In this document: in pieces, positions 17,987 to 27,892 of the stretch
How positions within the stretch are numbered: the first letter of the stretch is position 1
Layout of the letters: each line of letters opens with the position of its first letter
Assembly: GCF_000282355.1 (NCBI RefSeq)
Contig: NZ_AKJL01000003.1
Span: forward strand, 1 to 49,516
DNA length: 49,516 nucleotides
Source: Pseudomonas sp. GM49
GTDB taxonomy: Bacteria; Pseudomonadota; Gammaproteobacteria; Pseudomonadales; Pseudomonadaceae
Reading direction: 5' to 3'
Notes under the pieces: generated by a model
Told to the model about the DNA's origin: nothing
Database searches by the model: none
Seen by the model: the letters and a program-made list of their open reading frames with translations, nothing else
Position numbers and translations under genes: made by a program

Positions 17987-18202
17987 TTAGTACAGGCGAA
18001 CGGCGCGGCGCTGTTCGCGCTGAACTTTCTTGGCGTGACGCTTAACAGCGGCTGCTGCTTTGCGCTTACGCTCAGAAGTTGGCTTCTCGTAAAATTCGCG
18101 GCTACGAACTTCAGCCAGTACACCGGCTTTTTCGCAGGAGCGCTTGAAACGACGCAGAGCTACGTCGAAGGGTTCGTTCTCTTTTACTTTGACGGCTGGC
18201 AT
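17987..18202 (-). CDS. rpsU: 30S ribosomal protein S21
   Basis: S21 is a small, very basic ribosomal protein of the 30S platform that helps pairing with the Shine-Dalgarno sequence during initiation. The 71 residues begin [20 protein letters not shown] and end in a Lys/Arg-rich helix ([14 protein letters not shown]); length and sequence are typical. The Shine-Dalgarno GAAGG stands about 9 nt before the ATG. It is the first gene of the rpsU-dnaG-rpoD group and is transcribed away from tsaD. Confidence 0.99.
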
Positions 18203-18401
18203 CCAGAGCTACCTTCATTCATTACCGGGGTCAACATCCTCGCGGCAAAAGAGCACTTGAAGACGTCGGTTTTTAAGGGTTGCGGATGTTAACCCCTCAA
18301 CGCTCGGAATGCAAAGCCTCTGATCGAAAACCGCTGGTCGGGGCATCACGCGACGACTATTATGCGCGCCTTCGAATTCAGCCTAAACAAGGCGCAAACC
18401 C
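18203..18401. promoter_or_regulatory. Divergent promoter region rpsU/tsaD
   Basis: For rpsU (minus) the best pair is TTGCAT, 17 nt, TAACAT around 18320-18290; a second -10 CATAAT lies at 18364-18359. For tsaD (plus) a TATTAT at 18358-18363 overlaps that second -10. The -35 elements are weak, so the exact starts are uncertain, but this 199-nt gap must serve both genes. Confidence 0.4.
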
Positions 18402-19427
18402 ATGCTAGTACTGGGATTAGAAACCTCCTGCGACGAAACCGGTGTCGCACTTTACGACAGTGAACGCGGCCTGCTGGCCGATGCGCTGTTCAGTCAGATC
18501 GACCTGCACCGCGCCTACGGCGGTGTGGTGCCGGAGCTGGCTTCGCGCGATCACGTCAAACGCATGCTGCCCTTGATTCGTCAGGTGTTGGCCGAGGCCG
18601 ACTGCGTGCCGACCGAGATCGATGCGATCGCCTACACCGCGGGTCCTGGCCTGGTTGGCGCGTTGCTGGTAGGGGCTTCCTGCGCGCAGGCGCTGGCCTT
18701 TGCCTGGGGCATTCCGGCCCTCGGCGTGCATCACATGGAAGGCCACCTGCTGGCACCGATGCTGGAGTCGCAACCGCCGGAATTTCCGTTCGTCGCTTTG
18801 TTGGTGTCGGGTGGTCATACGCAACTGGTTCAGGTCGACGGAATTGGTCAGTACACGCTCTTGGGCGAGACCCTGGATGACGCCGCCGGCGAAGCGTTCG
18901 ACAAGACGGCGAAGATGATGGGTCTCAATTATCCGGGGGGACCTGAGATCGCTCGCCTTGCAGAACAAGGCGTTGCAGGACGTTTCGTCTTCCCGCGTCC
19001 GATGTGCGACCGTCCGGGCCTGGATTTCAGCTTCAGTGGCTTGAAAACCTTTGCGCTGAATACCTGGCAGCAGTGCGTCAGCACCGGGGACGACGGTGAG
19101 CAAGCCCGTTGCGACATCTCGCTGGCGTTCCAGCAGGCCGTGGTGGAGACTTTGACCATCAAGTGCAAACGTGCCCTGAAAGCCGCCGGCATGAAGCGCC
19201 TGGTGATCGCAGGGGGCGTCAGTGCCAACAAGGCGTTGCGGTTCTCTCTGGAGAAAATGCTCGGCGACATGAGGGGCGATGTGTTTTATGCCCGTCCGCA
19301 GTTCTGCACCGATAACGGTGCGATGATCGCCTTTGCCGGCTGCCAGCGCTTGCAGGCCGGTCAGCAGGAAAGCCTGGCGATCAGCGTGCAGGCACGCTGG
19401 CCGATGGAGCAGTTGTCGGCGTTGTGA
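18402..19427 (+). CDS. tsaD: TsaD, tRNA N6-threonylcarbamoyladenosine transferase
   Basis: TsaD transfers the threonylcarbamoyl group to A37 of tRNAs that read ANN codons, working with TsaB and TsaE. The 341 residues begin [17 protein letters not shown]. The metal motif HHMEGH is at 110-115 with the two ligand histidines at 111 and 115. SGGHTQL and [10 protein letters not shown] line the nucleotide site, and [13 protein letters not shown] lies near the C terminus. Length is typical. It is transcribed divergently from rpsU, a conserved arrangement in gamma-proteobacteria. Confidence 0.99.
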   Translation: MLVLGLETSCDETGVALYDSERGLLADALFSQIDLHRAYGGVVPELASRDHVKRMLPLIRQVLAEADCVPTEIDAIAYTAGPGLVGALLVGASCAQALAFAWGIPALGVHHMEGHLLAPMLESQPPEFPFVALLVSGGHTQLVQVDGIGQYTLLGETLDDAAGEAFDKTAKMMGLNYPGGPEIARLAEQGVAGRFVFPRPMCDRPGLDFSFSGLKTFALNTWQQCVSTGDDGEQARCDISLAFQQAVVETLTIKCKRALKAAGMKRLVIAGGVSANKALRFSLEKMLGDMRGDVFYARPQFCTDNGAMIAFAGCQRLQAGQQESLAISVQARWPMEQLSAL

Positions 19428-19450
19428 TGAGTGGTGCTAATGTCCGGCCG

Positions 19451-20020
19451 CTAGAAATGCCGTTCGCGCCCGGCAAACAGGTCGCGTAGATTGCCGCGAT
19501 GGCGCCAGACGATCAACCCGGTGAGCGTGCTCATGGGCAGCAGGGCTGCAGGCTCTTGCCAGGCCAGCAACGGCAGGGTCAGCGGCGTGGCAATCAGGGC
19601 AGCCAGTGAGCTGGTGCGGGTCAGGTAGAACGTCAGCAGCCAGGCGCAGACCGCCAGAAGGGCTGCGGGCGGGTAGAGTCCCAGCAACATGCCGGCAGCG
19701 GTGGCGACACCCTTGCCGCCGCGAAAGCGGAAGTACAACGGAAACAGATGGCCGATGACGGCATAGACGCCGATCCAGGCTTGCTCCTGCTGCGAAAGGC
19801 CCGCAAGACGCGCAATCAGTACCGGCAGCAGGCCTTTGCAAAGGTCGCCGAGCAGGGTCAGGATGGCGAGTTTCTTGCCGGCCAGGCGCAACATGTTGGT
19901 GGCACCGGCATTGCCCGAGCCACTCATTCGCGGATCGGGGTTACCGGTCAGACGGCTGAGCAAAATGGCGAAGGACAGAGAGCCGAGCAGGTAGGCGAGG
20001 ATCGCCAATAACCAAAACAT
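19451..20020 (-). CDS. plsY: PlsY, acyl-phosphate glycerol-3-phosphate acyltransferase
   Basis: PlsY is an inner-membrane enzyme that uses acyl-phosphate to acylate glycerol-3-phosphate, the first step of phospholipid synthesis in most bacteria. The 189-residue protein is mostly hydrophobic with about five membrane helices. The three PlsY loops are visible: [20 protein letters not shown] with [11 protein letters not shown] (about 33-44), [18 protein letters not shown] (about 95-110), and the C-terminal [15 protein letters not shown]. It is convergent with tsaD and divergent from folB, in the same order as other Pseudomonas. Confidence 0.97.
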   Translation of the reverse strand: MFWLLAILAYLLGSLSFAILLSRLTGNPDPRMSGSGNAGATNMLRLAGKKLAILTLLGDLCKGLLPVLIARLAGLSQQEQAWIGVYAVIGHLFPLYFRFRGGKGVATAAGMLLGLYPPAALLAVCAWLLTFYLTRTSSLAALIATPLTLPLLAWQEPAALLPMSTLTGLIVWRHRGNLRDLFAGRERHF

Positions 20021-20094
20021 GCTAACTATTCCGGGCGAGGAAGCCCTGATTCTAACGGCGCATTGCGCCCTTGTCGTGTAGCGGAGAGAAGTGC

Positions 20095-20451
20095 TTGGAC
20101 AGAGTGTTTATCGAGGGTCTGGAAGTCGACACGGTGATTGGTGCCTACGACTGGGAGCGAGGCATCCGACAGTGCCTGCGTCTGGATCTGAGCTTTGCCT
20201 GGGACAATCGCCCGGCCGCAGCCGGTGATGACCTGACCCTGGCGCTCGACTATGCCAGTGTTTCCTCGCGCATTCAGGCGTTTGCCGAGCAGGCGCAGTT
20301 CCAGCTGGTTGAAACCTTTGCCGAGCGCCTGGTTGAAGTGCTGATGAGCGAATTCAAGATCACATGGGTGCGCCTGAAGCTGACCAAGCCCGGCGCCGTC
20401 CCGGCTGCCACCGGTGGTGTGGGCGTGGAGATCGAGCGCGGATGTCGCTGA
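20095..20451 (+). CDS. folB: FolB, dihydroneopterin aldolase
   Basis: FolB cleaves 7,8-dihydroneopterin to 6-hydroxymethyl-dihydropterin in folate synthesis. I take the TTG at 20095 as start, giving 118 residues beginning (M)[20 protein letters not shown], because GGAG lies 8 nt before it and the family starts at exactly this Asp-Arg. An upstream in-frame ATG at 20071 would add eight residues not seen in the family. The conserved [11 protein letters not shown] and the active-site lysine region ([11 protein letters not shown]) are present. The 3' end overlaps folK by 10 nt, so the two consecutive folate steps are translationally coupled. Confidence 0.95.
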   Translation: MDRVFIEGLEVDTVIGAYDWERGIRQCLRLDLSFAWDNRPAAAGDDLTLALDYASVSSRIQAFAEQAQFQLVETFAERLVEVLMSEFKITWVRLKLTKPGAVPAATGGVGVEIERGCR

Positions 20452-20960
20452 CTCAGGTGTACCTCGGGCTTGGTAGCAATATCGAGCGTGAAACCCATTT
20501 GCAGGCGGGGCTCGATGCTTTGGCGGAGTTCCTGGTGGATATCCGCTGTTCGGCGGTGTTTGAGAGCCAGCCGGTGGGTATCAAGAGCGGGCCGTTCTTC
20601 AATTTCGTGGTGTCGGCGTATACCGATCTGCCTCTGATGGAGCTCGATCGCCGGCTGAAATTCATCGAGGCAGATAACGGTCGTTATGCACCTGATCGCC
20701 GAGGTTTGCCGTTGGATATCGACGTGTTGCTGTTCGGCGATCTGGTGGGTAACTTCGATGGCCTGATCTTGCCGCGGGCAGAAATTCTGAAAAATGCGTT
20801 CGTTCTGTGGCCGCTGTCGTTGATAGCACCGGATCGAGTACACCCAGGTGCGGGTAAAAGTTTCGCTACATTGTGGGCCGAATCGCAGATCGATCAGACA
20901 CTGGCGCCGGTGGCTTTCGAGTGGCGTGGCGAGCAATTGACGCCTTCAGATTTGCTGTGA
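20442..20960 (+). CDS. folK: FolK, 6-hydroxymethyl-7,8-dihydropterin pyrophosphokinase
   Basis: FolK transfers pyrophosphate from ATP to the pterin made by FolB. The 172-residue protein starts [20 protein letters not shown], with the family's YLGLGSN. It carries the HPPK signature as DRRGLPLDIDVLLFGDLV, whose two Asp residues bind magnesium. The start at 20442 lies inside the end of folB. Pseudomonas genomes can carry a second folK elsewhere (next to panB), so this may be one of two copies. It converges on cca with only 22 nt between stops. Confidence 0.95.
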   Translation: MSLTQVYLGLGSNIERETHLQAGLDALAEFLVDIRCSAVFESQPVGIKSGPFFNFVVSAYTDLPLMELDRRLKFIEADNGRYAPDRRGLPLDIDVLLFGDLVGNFDGLILPRAEILKNAFVLWPLSLIAPDRVHPGAGKSFATLWAESQIDQTLAPVAFEWRGEQLTPSDLL

Positions 20961-20982
20961 TCCGACTTGCTCGCGAAGCTTT

Positions 20983-22212
20983 TCAGGTAGATGCCGCTTC
21001 CTTGTAAGCCTTCAGCGCCTTTAGCCGCTCGCGCTTGATCGCCTCTCCCAGCTCCGGTCCCTTGAAGCCCTTTTCCATCAACGGTTGAACCGCCACGCTG
21101 CGAGCCGCGGTTGCCGCGCCGCGCAGATAATCCGCCTGTGGGTAACTTGTTTCTTCCCGCCCTTTGCGCCCGCGCGCATCCATCTCACATGCCGCGATGA
21201 ACTCCTCGAACCGCTGTGGCCGACGGTAAACGTCGAAGCTTTGCAGCAATTCCAGCAGCGTCGATGGCTTGAGTTCAAGGGCGCGATGGCCGTGGGTGTG
21301 ATATTCGCCCACCAATACTGCCAGTTCCTGGCAGTCTCTCGGCACCTTGAAGCGTTCATTGACCGCTTTGATCAGCCTCAGGCCTTTGAGCTCGTGGGCA
21401 ATGTGTCGCGGCCATTCTTCCTCTGGCGTCAGGCCTTTGCCCAGGTCGTGCAGCAGGCACGACCAGCGTACGGTCAGTGGCTGTTTGTGTATGGCGGCTT
21501 GCTGCAAAACACTCAGGGTATGTGCGCCAGTATCGATTTCCGGGTGATGGGCCGGGGGTTGTGGTACGCCGAACAGCGCGTCGACCTCGGGCATCAGTAC
21601 CTTGAGTGCGCCGCATGCGCGCAAAACCTCAACAAACACCTGTGGCTGATCTTCCATCAGGGCGCGGGAAATTTCCTTCCAGCTGCGCTCCGGGGTCAGC
21701 GCCTCAAGCTCGCCTGACTCGCTGAGTTGGCGCATCAGCTCCAGGGTTTCTGGGGCAACGGTAAAACCCAGTGCCGCGTAGCGCGCCGCGAAGCGGGCAA
21801 CACGCAGGACCCGGAGTGGATCTTCGGCAAATGCCGGGGAAACATGGCGAAGCAGGCGTGCTTCGATATCGCGCTGGCCGTGGTACGGGTCGGTCAGGTT
21901 CTGCTGATCGTCTTCGGCCATGGCGTTGATGGTCAGGTCGCGACGGATCAAGTCTTCTTCGAGGGTGACTTCAGGACTGGCGTGAAAAGTGAACCCGCCA
22001 TAACCGCGCCCGCTTTTGCGCTCGGTGCGGGCGAGGGCGTATTCCTCACCGCTTTTTGGGTGAAGGAACACCGGGAAATCCGCGCCCACCGGGCGAAAGC
22101 CCTTGGCGAGCATTTCTTCGGTGGTGGCGCCCACCACGACCCAGTCGATATCGGTAACCGGTTTGCCCAGCAGGCGATCACGTACCGCACCACCGACTTT
22201 ATAAATACGCAT
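20983..22212 (-). CDS. cca: CCA tRNA nucleotidyltransferase with HD domain
   Basis: The enzyme adds or repairs the CCA 3' end of tRNAs without a template. The 409 residues match the bacterial class II long form. The nucleotidyltransferase head contains GGAVRD (7-12), the catalytic DID (D21, D23) and [10 protein letters not shown]. The C-terminal part includes an HD phosphohydrolase domain ([14 protein letters not shown] and CLLHDLGKG, about 210-255), known in E. coli Cca to give 2',3'-cyclic phosphodiesterase activity. The ATG is preceded by GGAGG and a spacer of six T. That Shine-Dalgarno forms one arm of the upstream terminator hairpin, which should dampen translation from read-through transcripts. 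Confidence 0.97.
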   Translation of the reverse strand: MRIYKVGGAVRDRLLGKPVTDIDWVVVGATTEEMLAKGFRPVGADFPVFLHPKSGEEYALARTERKSGRGYGGFTFHASPEVTLEEDLIRRDLTINAMAEDDQQNLTDPYHGQRDIEARLLRHVSPAFAEDPLRVLRVARFAARYAALGFTVAPETLELMRQLSESGELEALTPERSWKEISRALMEDQPQVFVEVLRACGALKVLMPEVDALFGVPQPPAHHPEIDTGAHTLSVLQQAAIHKQPLTVRWSCLLHDLGKGLTPEEEWPRHIAHELKGLRLIKAVNERFKVPRDCQELAVLVGEYHTHGHRALELKPSTLLELLQSFDVYRRPQRFEEFIAACEMDARGRKGREETSYPQADYLRGAATAARSVAVQPLMEKGFKGPELGEAIKRERLKALKAYKEAAST

Positions 22213-22264
22213 AAAAAACCTCCGTTAGCTCGACAGGATAACCGTTGCATCGAGCTTTCGGAGG
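22213..22264 (-). terminator. spoVR terminator whose 3' arm is the cca Shine-Dalgarno
   Basis: On the minus strand the stem is CCTCCG-AA-AGCTCGA (22264-22250) paired with TCGAGCT-AA-CGGAGG (22233-22219), 13 bp around a symmetric AA/AA internal loop, followed by six T (22218-22213) and then the cca ATG. It starts 11 nt after the spoVR stop. It is thus a textbook terminator, and its last GGAGG plus U run serve as Shine-Dalgarno and spacer for cca. Any transcript that reads through from spoVR has this ribosome site paired. Confidence 0.88.
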
Positions 22265-22275
22265 CATAAACCGGA

Positions 22276-23838
22276 TCAAAGATGGATGACGGCCAGGTCC
22301 AGGCGGCCGTAATCACCTTCGCCGTGCTCGCTTCTGGGTGGCACGTGGTGGGTTTTCATCACGGTTTCCCCTTGCAGGGTTTCCAGGTGAATGTCGAAGC
22401 CCCAGAGGCGGTGCAGGTGTTTGAGCACTTCTTCGGTCGAGTCCCCCAGCGGTTTGCGGTCGTGCTGCTGGTGACGCAGGGTCAGGGAGCGGTCACCACG
22501 CCGGTCGATGCTGTAGATCTGCACGTTGGGCTCGCGATTACCCAGGTTGTACTGCGCCGCAAGGGTTTCACGGATGATGCGGTAGCCACCTTCGTCGTGA
22601 ATGGCGGGCACCAGCAGGTCGTCCTTCTGGTCGTCATCGAGAATGCTGAACAACTTCAGGTCTCGAATCACCTTTGGCGACAGGTACTGCAGGATGAAAC
22701 TCTCATCCTTGAAGCTGCTCATGGCGAACTTGATGGTCGACAGCCAGTCGGTGCCGGCAATTTCCGGGAACCAGCGGCGATCTTCCTCGGTGGGTTCTTC
22801 GCACATGCGCCGGATGTCCCGGTACATGGCAAACCCGAGGGTGTAGGGGTTGATTCCGTTGTAGTAAGGGCTGTCGAAGCCTGGCTGAAAGACCACGCTG
22901 GTATGGGATGTCAGGAACTCCATCATGAAGCCGTCGGTGACCAGGCCTTCGTCGTACAGGTCATTCATCAGCGTGTAATGCCAGAATGTGGCCCAGCCTT
23001 CGTTCATTACCTGGGTCTGGCGTTGTGGGTAAAAATATTGAGCGATCTTGCGCACGATCCGCACGATTTCCCGCTGCCACGGCTCCAGTAGCGGAGCGTG
23101 TTTTTCGATGAAGTACAGGATATTTTCCTGAGGTTCGGCGGGGAAGCGTGCATTATCCTTGTCGCTGTACTTGTCAGCGCCTTTTGGAATGGTGCGCCAC
23201 AAATCGTTGATCTGCTTCTGTAAATGCTCTTCCCGATCCTTTTGCCGACGCCGTTCTTCTTCGGCGGAAATCGGGTAGGGGCGTTTGTAGCGGTCGACGC
23301 CGTAGTTCATTAGCGCGTGGCAGGAGTCGAGCAAGTCCTCCACCGCATCGATGCCGTGGCGCTCCTCGCACTGCATGATGTACTGCTTGGCGAATACCAG
23401 GTAATCAATGATCGAACTGGCGTCGGTCCAGGTGCGGAACAGGTAATTGCCTTTGAAAAAGCTGTTGTGCCCGTAGCAGGCATGCGCAACGACGAGCGCT
23501 TGCATGCAGATGGTGTTTTCTTCCATCAGGTAAGCGATGCATGGGTCCGAGTTGATCACGATCTCGTAGGCCAGCCCCATCTGTCCGCGAGTATAGGATT
23601 TCTCCGTGCTGAGGAAGTGTTTGCCATATGACCAATGGTGATAACCCAGCGGCATACCGACAGAGGCGTAGGCGTCCATCATCTGCTCGGCGGTGATCAC
23701 TTCGATCTGGTTGGGATACGTGTCGAGTGCGTAACGAGCCGCCAGGCGACTGATTTCACGGTCGTAGGCCTGGATCAGCTCGAACGTCCATTCGGAGCCG
23801 GTGGAAATGGGTTGGCGCTTCTGCTCTTTGGCGGTCAT
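22276..23838 (-). CDS. SpoVR family protein
   Basis: The 520-residue protein belongs to the SpoVR family (YcgB in E. coli), widespread in non-sporulating bacteria and of unknown biochemical activity. The family's features are present: [20 protein letters not shown] in the first quarter, a cysteine-containing central helix ([20 protein letters not shown]) and [20 protein letters not shown]. It overlaps the upstream yeaH-type gene by 4 nt (ATGA). The trio PrkA kinase, YeaH and SpoVR is a conserved unit tied to stationary-phase and nutrient stress. No signal peptide or membrane segment is seen. A strong terminator follows. Confidence 0.95.
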   Translation of the reverse strand: MTAKEQKRQPISTGSEWTFELIQAYDREISRLAARYALDTYPNQIEVITAEQMMDAYASVGMPLGYHHWSYGKHFLSTEKSYTRGQMGLAYEIVINSDPCIAYLMEENTICMQALVVAHACYGHNSFFKGNYLFRTWTDASSIIDYLVFAKQYIMQCEERHGIDAVEDLLDSCHALMNYGVDRYKRPYPISAEEERRRQKDREEHLQKQINDLWRTIPKGADKYSDKDNARFPAEPQENILYFIEKHAPLLEPWQREIVRIVRKIAQYFYPQRQTQVMNEGWATFWHYTLMNDLYDEGLVTDGFMMEFLTSHTSVVFQPGFDSPYYNGINPYTLGFAMYRDIRRMCEEPTEEDRRWFPEIAGTDWLSTIKFAMSSFKDESFILQYLSPKVIRDLKLFSILDDDQKDDLLVPAIHDEGGYRIIRETLAAQYNLGNREPNVQIYSIDRRGDRSLTLRHQQHDRKPLGDSTEEVLKHLHRLWGFDIHLETLQGETVMKTHHVPPRSEHGEGDYGRLDLAVIHL

Positions 23839-25106
23839 GTCACTAACCTGCGCTGGAAGAGTTCACGGAAGACCGGATAAATATCCCCGGCCGAGACCAG
23901 TTGTTGCTGGGCAAAAGTGTCGGAAAAGGCTTCGGCGATGCGCTCGTACTCGAACCACAGGGCCTGGTGTTCGCGCGGGGTGATCTCAACGTAAGTGTAG
24001 TACTGCACGAATGGCATGATCTGGTTGATCAGGATGTCGCGGCAGATCGGAGAGTCGTCGTTCCAGTTGTCACCGTCAGAGGCCTGGGCAGCGTAGATGT
24101 TCCACTCGTTGCTCGGATAGCGCTCGGCCATTATCTCCTGCATCAGTTTCAGGGCGCTGGAGACGATGGTGCCGCCGGTTTCCCGGGAGTAGAAAAATTC
24201 CTCTTCATCCACTTCGCGGGCGCTGGTGTGATGGCGGATGAACACGACGTCGATCTTTTCGTAGTTACGCTTGAGAAACAGGTACAGCAGGATAAAGAAG
24301 CGCTTGGCGATGTCCTTGGTCGCCTGGGTCATCGAGCCGGACACGTCCATCAGGCAAAACATCACGGCCTTGGAACTGGGGTTGGGTTGCTTGATGAGCA
24401 AGTTGTACTTGAGGTCGAATGTGTCGAGAAACGGTATGCGGTGAATGCGTGCGCTGAGTTTTTCGATTTCAGCTTCTATTTCCTGAATATCGCCGAAGTT
24501 GTCCGGTTCTTCCTGCTTGAGTCGCAGAAGTTCTTCCTTGGCTTCGCGCAGTTTTGCCCGGCTGCTGCCGGACAGGGCGATTCGCCGGGCGTGGGCTGAG
24601 CGCAGGGTGCGGATGATGTTGATCCGCGACGGGTTACCCTCGTTACTGATCCCGGCCCGCACGGTCTTGAAGGTATCGGTGCCGGTCAGGTTGCGCTTGA
24701 CCAGGTTGGGCAGTTCGAGATCCTCGAACATGAATTCGAGGAATTCTTCCTGGGTGATCTGGAAGACGAATTCGTCCATCCCTTCGCCGGAATTGCCGGC
24801 TTTGCCGGGGCCCCGACCGCCACCACCTCCCGGTGGGCGGGCGATATGTTCGCCGCTGGTGAATTCCTTGTTGCCCGGGTGCACGACCGTTTGCTTTCCG
24901 CCGCGGCCGTGGTGCAGCACCGGTTCGTCGATGTCACGGCCGGGAATGCTGATTTGTTCGCCGTGTTCCATATCGGTAATGGAGCGCCGGCTGACCGCCT
25001 CTTCGACAGCCTTTTTGATGTGATCACGGTAGCGCCGCAGAAACCGCTGGCGGTTCACCGTGCTTTTGTTCTTGCCATTGAGACGTCGGTCGATCACATA
25101 GCTCAT
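23835..25106 (-). CDS. yeaH: YeaH/DUF444 von Willebrand factor A-like protein
   Basis: This 423-residue protein matches DUF444 (E. coli YeaH). The N-terminal half is basic and contains a glycine-rich linker ([19 protein letters not shown], about residues 90-108). The C-terminal half resembles a VWA domain, with the metal-site motif MDVSGSMTQ in the order DxSxS. Members are co-expressed with the PrkA-type kinase, and a role as its partner is suspected, not shown here. It lies between prkA and spoVR: 203 nt after prkA, with a 15-bp hairpin in that gap, and a 4-nt overlap with spoVR. Confidence 0.95.
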   Translation of the reverse strand: MSYVIDRRLNGKNKSTVNRQRFLRRYRDHIKKAVEEAVSRRSITDMEHGEQISIPGRDIDEPVLHHGRGGKQTVVHPGNKEFTSGEHIARPPGGGGGRGPGKAGNSGEGMDEFVFQITQEEFLEFMFEDLELPNLVKRNLTGTDTFKTVRAGISNEGNPSRINIIRTLRSAHARRIALSGSSRAKLREAKEELLRLKQEEPDNFGDIQEIEAEIEKLSARIHRIPFLDTFDLKYNLLIKQPNPSSKAVMFCLMDVSGSMTQATKDIAKRFFILLYLFLKRNYEKIDVVFIRHHTSAREVDEEEFFYSRETGGTIVSSALKLMQEIMAERYPSNEWNIYAAQASDGDNWNDDSPICRDILINQIMPFVQYYTYVEITPREHQALWFEYERIAEAFSDTFAQQQLVSAGDIYPVFRELFQRRLVT

Positions 25107-25238
25107 GACTGCTCCTTAGAAGCTGTCCTGAAAGGGGCGAGCGGTGATACAGCATCGAACCGAGAGCCGAGGGGTATTGAACGCTCCCCCAAGCGCTTTG
25201 GATGCTGCCTGAACTCGCTACCGACTTTCGAACACCTT

Positions 25239-25280
25239 CCAGAGGCCTGTGTAACAGAAAATGCGTACACAGGTCTCTGG
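25239..25280 (-). other. Long stem-loop in the prkA-yeaH gap
   Basis: A 15-bp stem (25239-25253 with 25266-25280, one G-U pair on the minus strand) encloses a 12-nt loop. It begins 30 nt after the prkA stop. No U run follows, so it is unlikely to be a simple terminator. It may protect the prkA message or be a processing site that sets different levels of prkA and yeaH-spoVR. Confidence 0.7.
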
Positions 25281-25309
25281 CTGACGACAACCGGTCTGAC
25301 CGGCGCGGG

Positions 25310-27232
25310 TTATTGTGATTTTCTGACCCGCAGGTACCACTCGGACAGCAGTCGTACCTGTTTGTCGGTGTAGCCCCGCTCGACCATCCGTGTCACGAAG
25401 TCGTTGTGTTTTTGCTGGTCCTCCTTGCTGGCCTTGGCATTGAAGCTGATGACCGGCAGCAGGTCCTCGGTGTTGGAGAACATTTTCTTCTCGATGACCA
25501 CCCGCAGTTTTTCGTAGCTGAGCCAGGTCGGGTTCTTGCCGTTGTTGTTGGCCCGGGCGCGCAGGACGAAGTTGACGATTTCGTTGCGGAAATCCTTCGG
25601 ATTGCTGATGCCGGCCGGTTTTTCGATTTTCTCCAGTTCCTCGTTCAGCGCTACGCGATTGAGGATTTCGCCTGTTTCCGGATCGCGGTATTCCTGGTCC
25701 TGGATCCAGAAGTCGGCGTACAGCACATAACGATCGAAGATGTTCTGGCCGTATTCGCTGTAGGACTCGAGGTAAGCGGTCTGGATCTCCTTGCCGATGA
25801 ATTCGATGTAGCGCGGTGCCAGGTATTCCTTGAGGAAGCGCAGATAGCGTTCGCGGGTCTCGGCCTGGAACTGTTCCTGTTCGATCTGTTGTTCCAGGAC
25901 ATAGAGCAAATGCACCGGGTTGGCGGCGATTTCGTGCGGATCGAAGTTGAACACCTTCGACAGGATCTTGAACGCGAACCGGGTGGAGAGACCGTTCATG
26001 CCTTCGTCGACACCGGCGTTGTCGCGGTATTCCTGGATCGACTTGGCTTTAGGATCGGTGTCCTTGAGGTTCTCGCCGTCGTACACGCGCATCTTCGAGT
26101 AGATGTTGGAGTTTTCCGGTTCCTTGAGGCGCGAGAGCACGGTGAACTGAGCCAGCATCTTCAGGGTATCCGGCGCACAATGAGCCTTGGCCAGCGAGCT
26201 GTTGAACAGCAGCTTGTCGTAGATCTTCACTTCGTCACTGACCCGCAGGCAGTACGGCACTTTGACGATGTAGATCCGGTCGATGAAGGCTTCGTTGTTC
26301 TTGTTGTTGCGGAAGGTATGCCATTCCGATTCGTTGGAGTGCGCCAACAGGATCCCGGTGAACGGAATCGCGCCGAGGCCTTCGGTACTGTTGTAGTTGC
26401 CTTCCTGGGTGGCGGTCAGCAGTGGGTGCAGCACCTTGATCGGTGCCTTGAACATTTCGACGAACTCCATCAGGCCCTGGTTGGACCGGCACAGTGCACC
26501 CGAGTAGCTGTAGGCATCGGCGTCGTTCTGCGGGAATTCTTCCAGTTTGCGGATATCGACCTTACCCACCAGTGCCGAGATGTCCTGGTTGTTTTCATCG
26601 CCCGGTTCGGTCTTGGCCACGGCGATCTGGTTGAGGATCGACGGATAGAGCTTGACCACGCGGAACTGGCTGATATCGCCGCCGAATTCGGCCAGGCGTT
26701 TGGTGGCCCATGGCGACATGATGGTGTTGAGGTAGCGCCGTGGAATGCCGAAGTCTTCCTCGAGGATCGCGCCATCTTCGGTGGCATTGAACAGACCCAG
26801 GGGCGACTCGAAAACCGGCGAGCCCTTGATCGCATAGAAGGGCACTTTTTCCATCAGTTGTTTGAGCTTTTCGGCCAGGGACGATTTACCGCCACCGACG
26901 GGGCCGAGCAGGTAGAGAATCTGTTTCTTTTCTTCCAGACCCTGAGCGGCGTGACGGAAATACGACACGATCTGGTCGATGCATTCTTCCATCCCGTGGA
27001 AGTCTTCAAAGGCCGGATAGCGGCGGATCACCTTGTTGGAAAAGATGCGCGACAGTCTCGAGTTGGTCGAGGTGTCGAGCAGCTCCGGTTCTCCGATGGC
27101 CAGCAGCAGACGCTCGGCGGCGGAAGCGTAGGCGCTGCGGTCCTTTTTGCACAGCTCCAGGTACTCTTGCAGAGAGAGTTCTTCCTGGCGTGTGGACTCG
27201 AAGCGTTGTTGGAAGTGGCTAAAGATACTCAT
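25310..27232 (-). CDS. prkA: PrkA/YeaG-type serine protein kinase
   Basis: The 640-residue protein is a PrkA-family (E. coli YeaG) AAA+ and kinase-like protein linked to stress and nitrogen starvation. The start MSIFSHFQQRFESTRQEELS is the family N terminus; the frame runs 34 codons further upstream without a good reason to use it. The AAA part carries a Walker A LGPVGGGKSSLAEKLK (near residue 110) and the C-terminal domain ends in GYTDKQVRLLSEWYLRVRKS. It is the first gene of the prkA-yeaH-spoVR unit. In the 297 nt upstream I found no clear sigma-54 site, although the E. coli counterpart uses one. Confidence 0.97.
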   Translation of the reverse strand: MSIFSHFQQRFESTRQEELSLQEYLELCKKDRSAYASAAERLLLAIGEPELLDTSTNSRLSRIFSNKVIRRYPAFEDFHGMEECIDQIVSYFRHAAQGLEEKKQILYLLGPVGGGKSSLAEKLKQLMEKVPFYAIKGSPVFESPLGLFNATEDGAILEEDFGIPRRYLNTIMSPWATKRLAEFGGDISQFRVVKLYPSILNQIAVAKTEPGDENNQDISALVGKVDIRKLEEFPQNDADAYSYSGALCRSNQGLMEFVEMFKAPIKVLHPLLTATQEGNYNSTEGLGAIPFTGILLAHSNESEWHTFRNNKNNEAFIDRIYIVKVPYCLRVSDEVKIYDKLLFNSSLAKAHCAPDTLKMLAQFTVLSRLKEPENSNIYSKMRVYDGENLKDTDPKAKSIQEYRDNAGVDEGMNGLSTRFAFKILSKVFNFDPHEIAANPVHLLYVLEQQIEQEQFQAETRERYLRFLKEYLAPRYIEFIGKEIQTAYLESYSEYGQNIFDRYVLYADFWIQDQEYRDPETGEILNRVALNEELEKIEKPAGISNPKDFRNEIVNFVLRARANNNGKNPTWLSYEKLRVVIEKKMFSNTEDLLPVISFNAKASKEDQQKHNDFVTRMVERGYTDKQVRLLSEWYLRVRKSQ

Positions 27233-27529
27233 GACGTCACCTCGCTCGATACGTGGAGCCGACGCCGGATCACTCAGTCGATGCTGGCAGCAACCGAACA
27301 GGCGGTTGCTGTTTACCCCCCAGAACTCCCTCAAGGCTTACCGCCCCGAAAGCTACTCCCGATGACCCGTGCGCCGGTGTACCGGCTCTCCCCTGTTTTG
27401 GATGGCCTGCGCTTAAGGATAGTTGGGAATTCGGCAGGTAAAGGCGAGATACGTAATTGTTTGTGGCAGACCGTTCGTCTGCCACCGCGCCAGCCCGCAG
27501 GAGCCGGGGCCTGCAACGTTACAAAAAAA
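27233..27529. other. prkA upstream region with a 9-bp hairpin
   Basis: No gene is seen in these 297 nt. A perfect stem GTGGCAGAC/GTCTGCCAC with a 5-nt loop lies at 27463-27485, and a run of seven T (minus strand) lies just below the glpE stop. The hairpin could end glpE transcripts imperfectly or be an operator for prkA. A CTATCCT -10-like element follows it on the minus strand near 27417-27423. Confidence 0.45.
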
Positions 27530-27859
27530 TTATTCGCAGGTGCCTTGCGCCGTTTCCGCAGGATACGTCGTACGCCACAACTCAAATCCGCCATCCATGC
27601 TGTAGACATCGGAGAAGCCCTGGCTGATCAGGTAGGCGGCCGCGCCCTGGCTGGAATTGCCGTGATAGCAGACCACCACGGTCGGTGCGTCGAGGTCGGC
27701 ACCCTGGATGAAAGCGTGCAGTGAATGATTGTCCAGATGCTTCGAGCCTGCGATGTGCAGGGCGGCAAAAGTGGCCGGGTCGCGGACGTCGACCACCACG
27801 GCGCCTTGTTCGCGCAGGGCTTGGGCCTGTTCCGGGGGGATACGTTTGAATTCGCTCAT
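27530..27859 (-). CDS. glpE: GlpE, thiosulfate sulfurtransferase (rhodanese)
   Basis: This is a single-domain rhodanese of 109 residues that moves sulfane sulfur from thiosulfate to thiol or cyanide acceptors. The active-site loop is CYHGNSSQG, with the catalytic cysteine at residue 64. The family's [19 protein letters not shown] lies at the N terminus. The length and CxHGNSS loop fit GlpE rather than two-domain rhodaneses. It lies 33 nt after apaH on the same strand. The name comes from the E. coli glp regulon, but no glp genes are nearby. Confidence 0.96.
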   Translation of the reverse strand: MSEFKRIPPEQAQALREQGAVVVDVRDPATFAALHIAGSKHLDNHSLHAFIQGADLDAPTVVVCYHGNSSQGAAAYLISQGFSDVYSMDGGFELWRTTYPAETAQGTCE

Positions 27860-27892
27860 GGCGGGCTCCTGTGGCTCGGCTGAATGGGCAGT

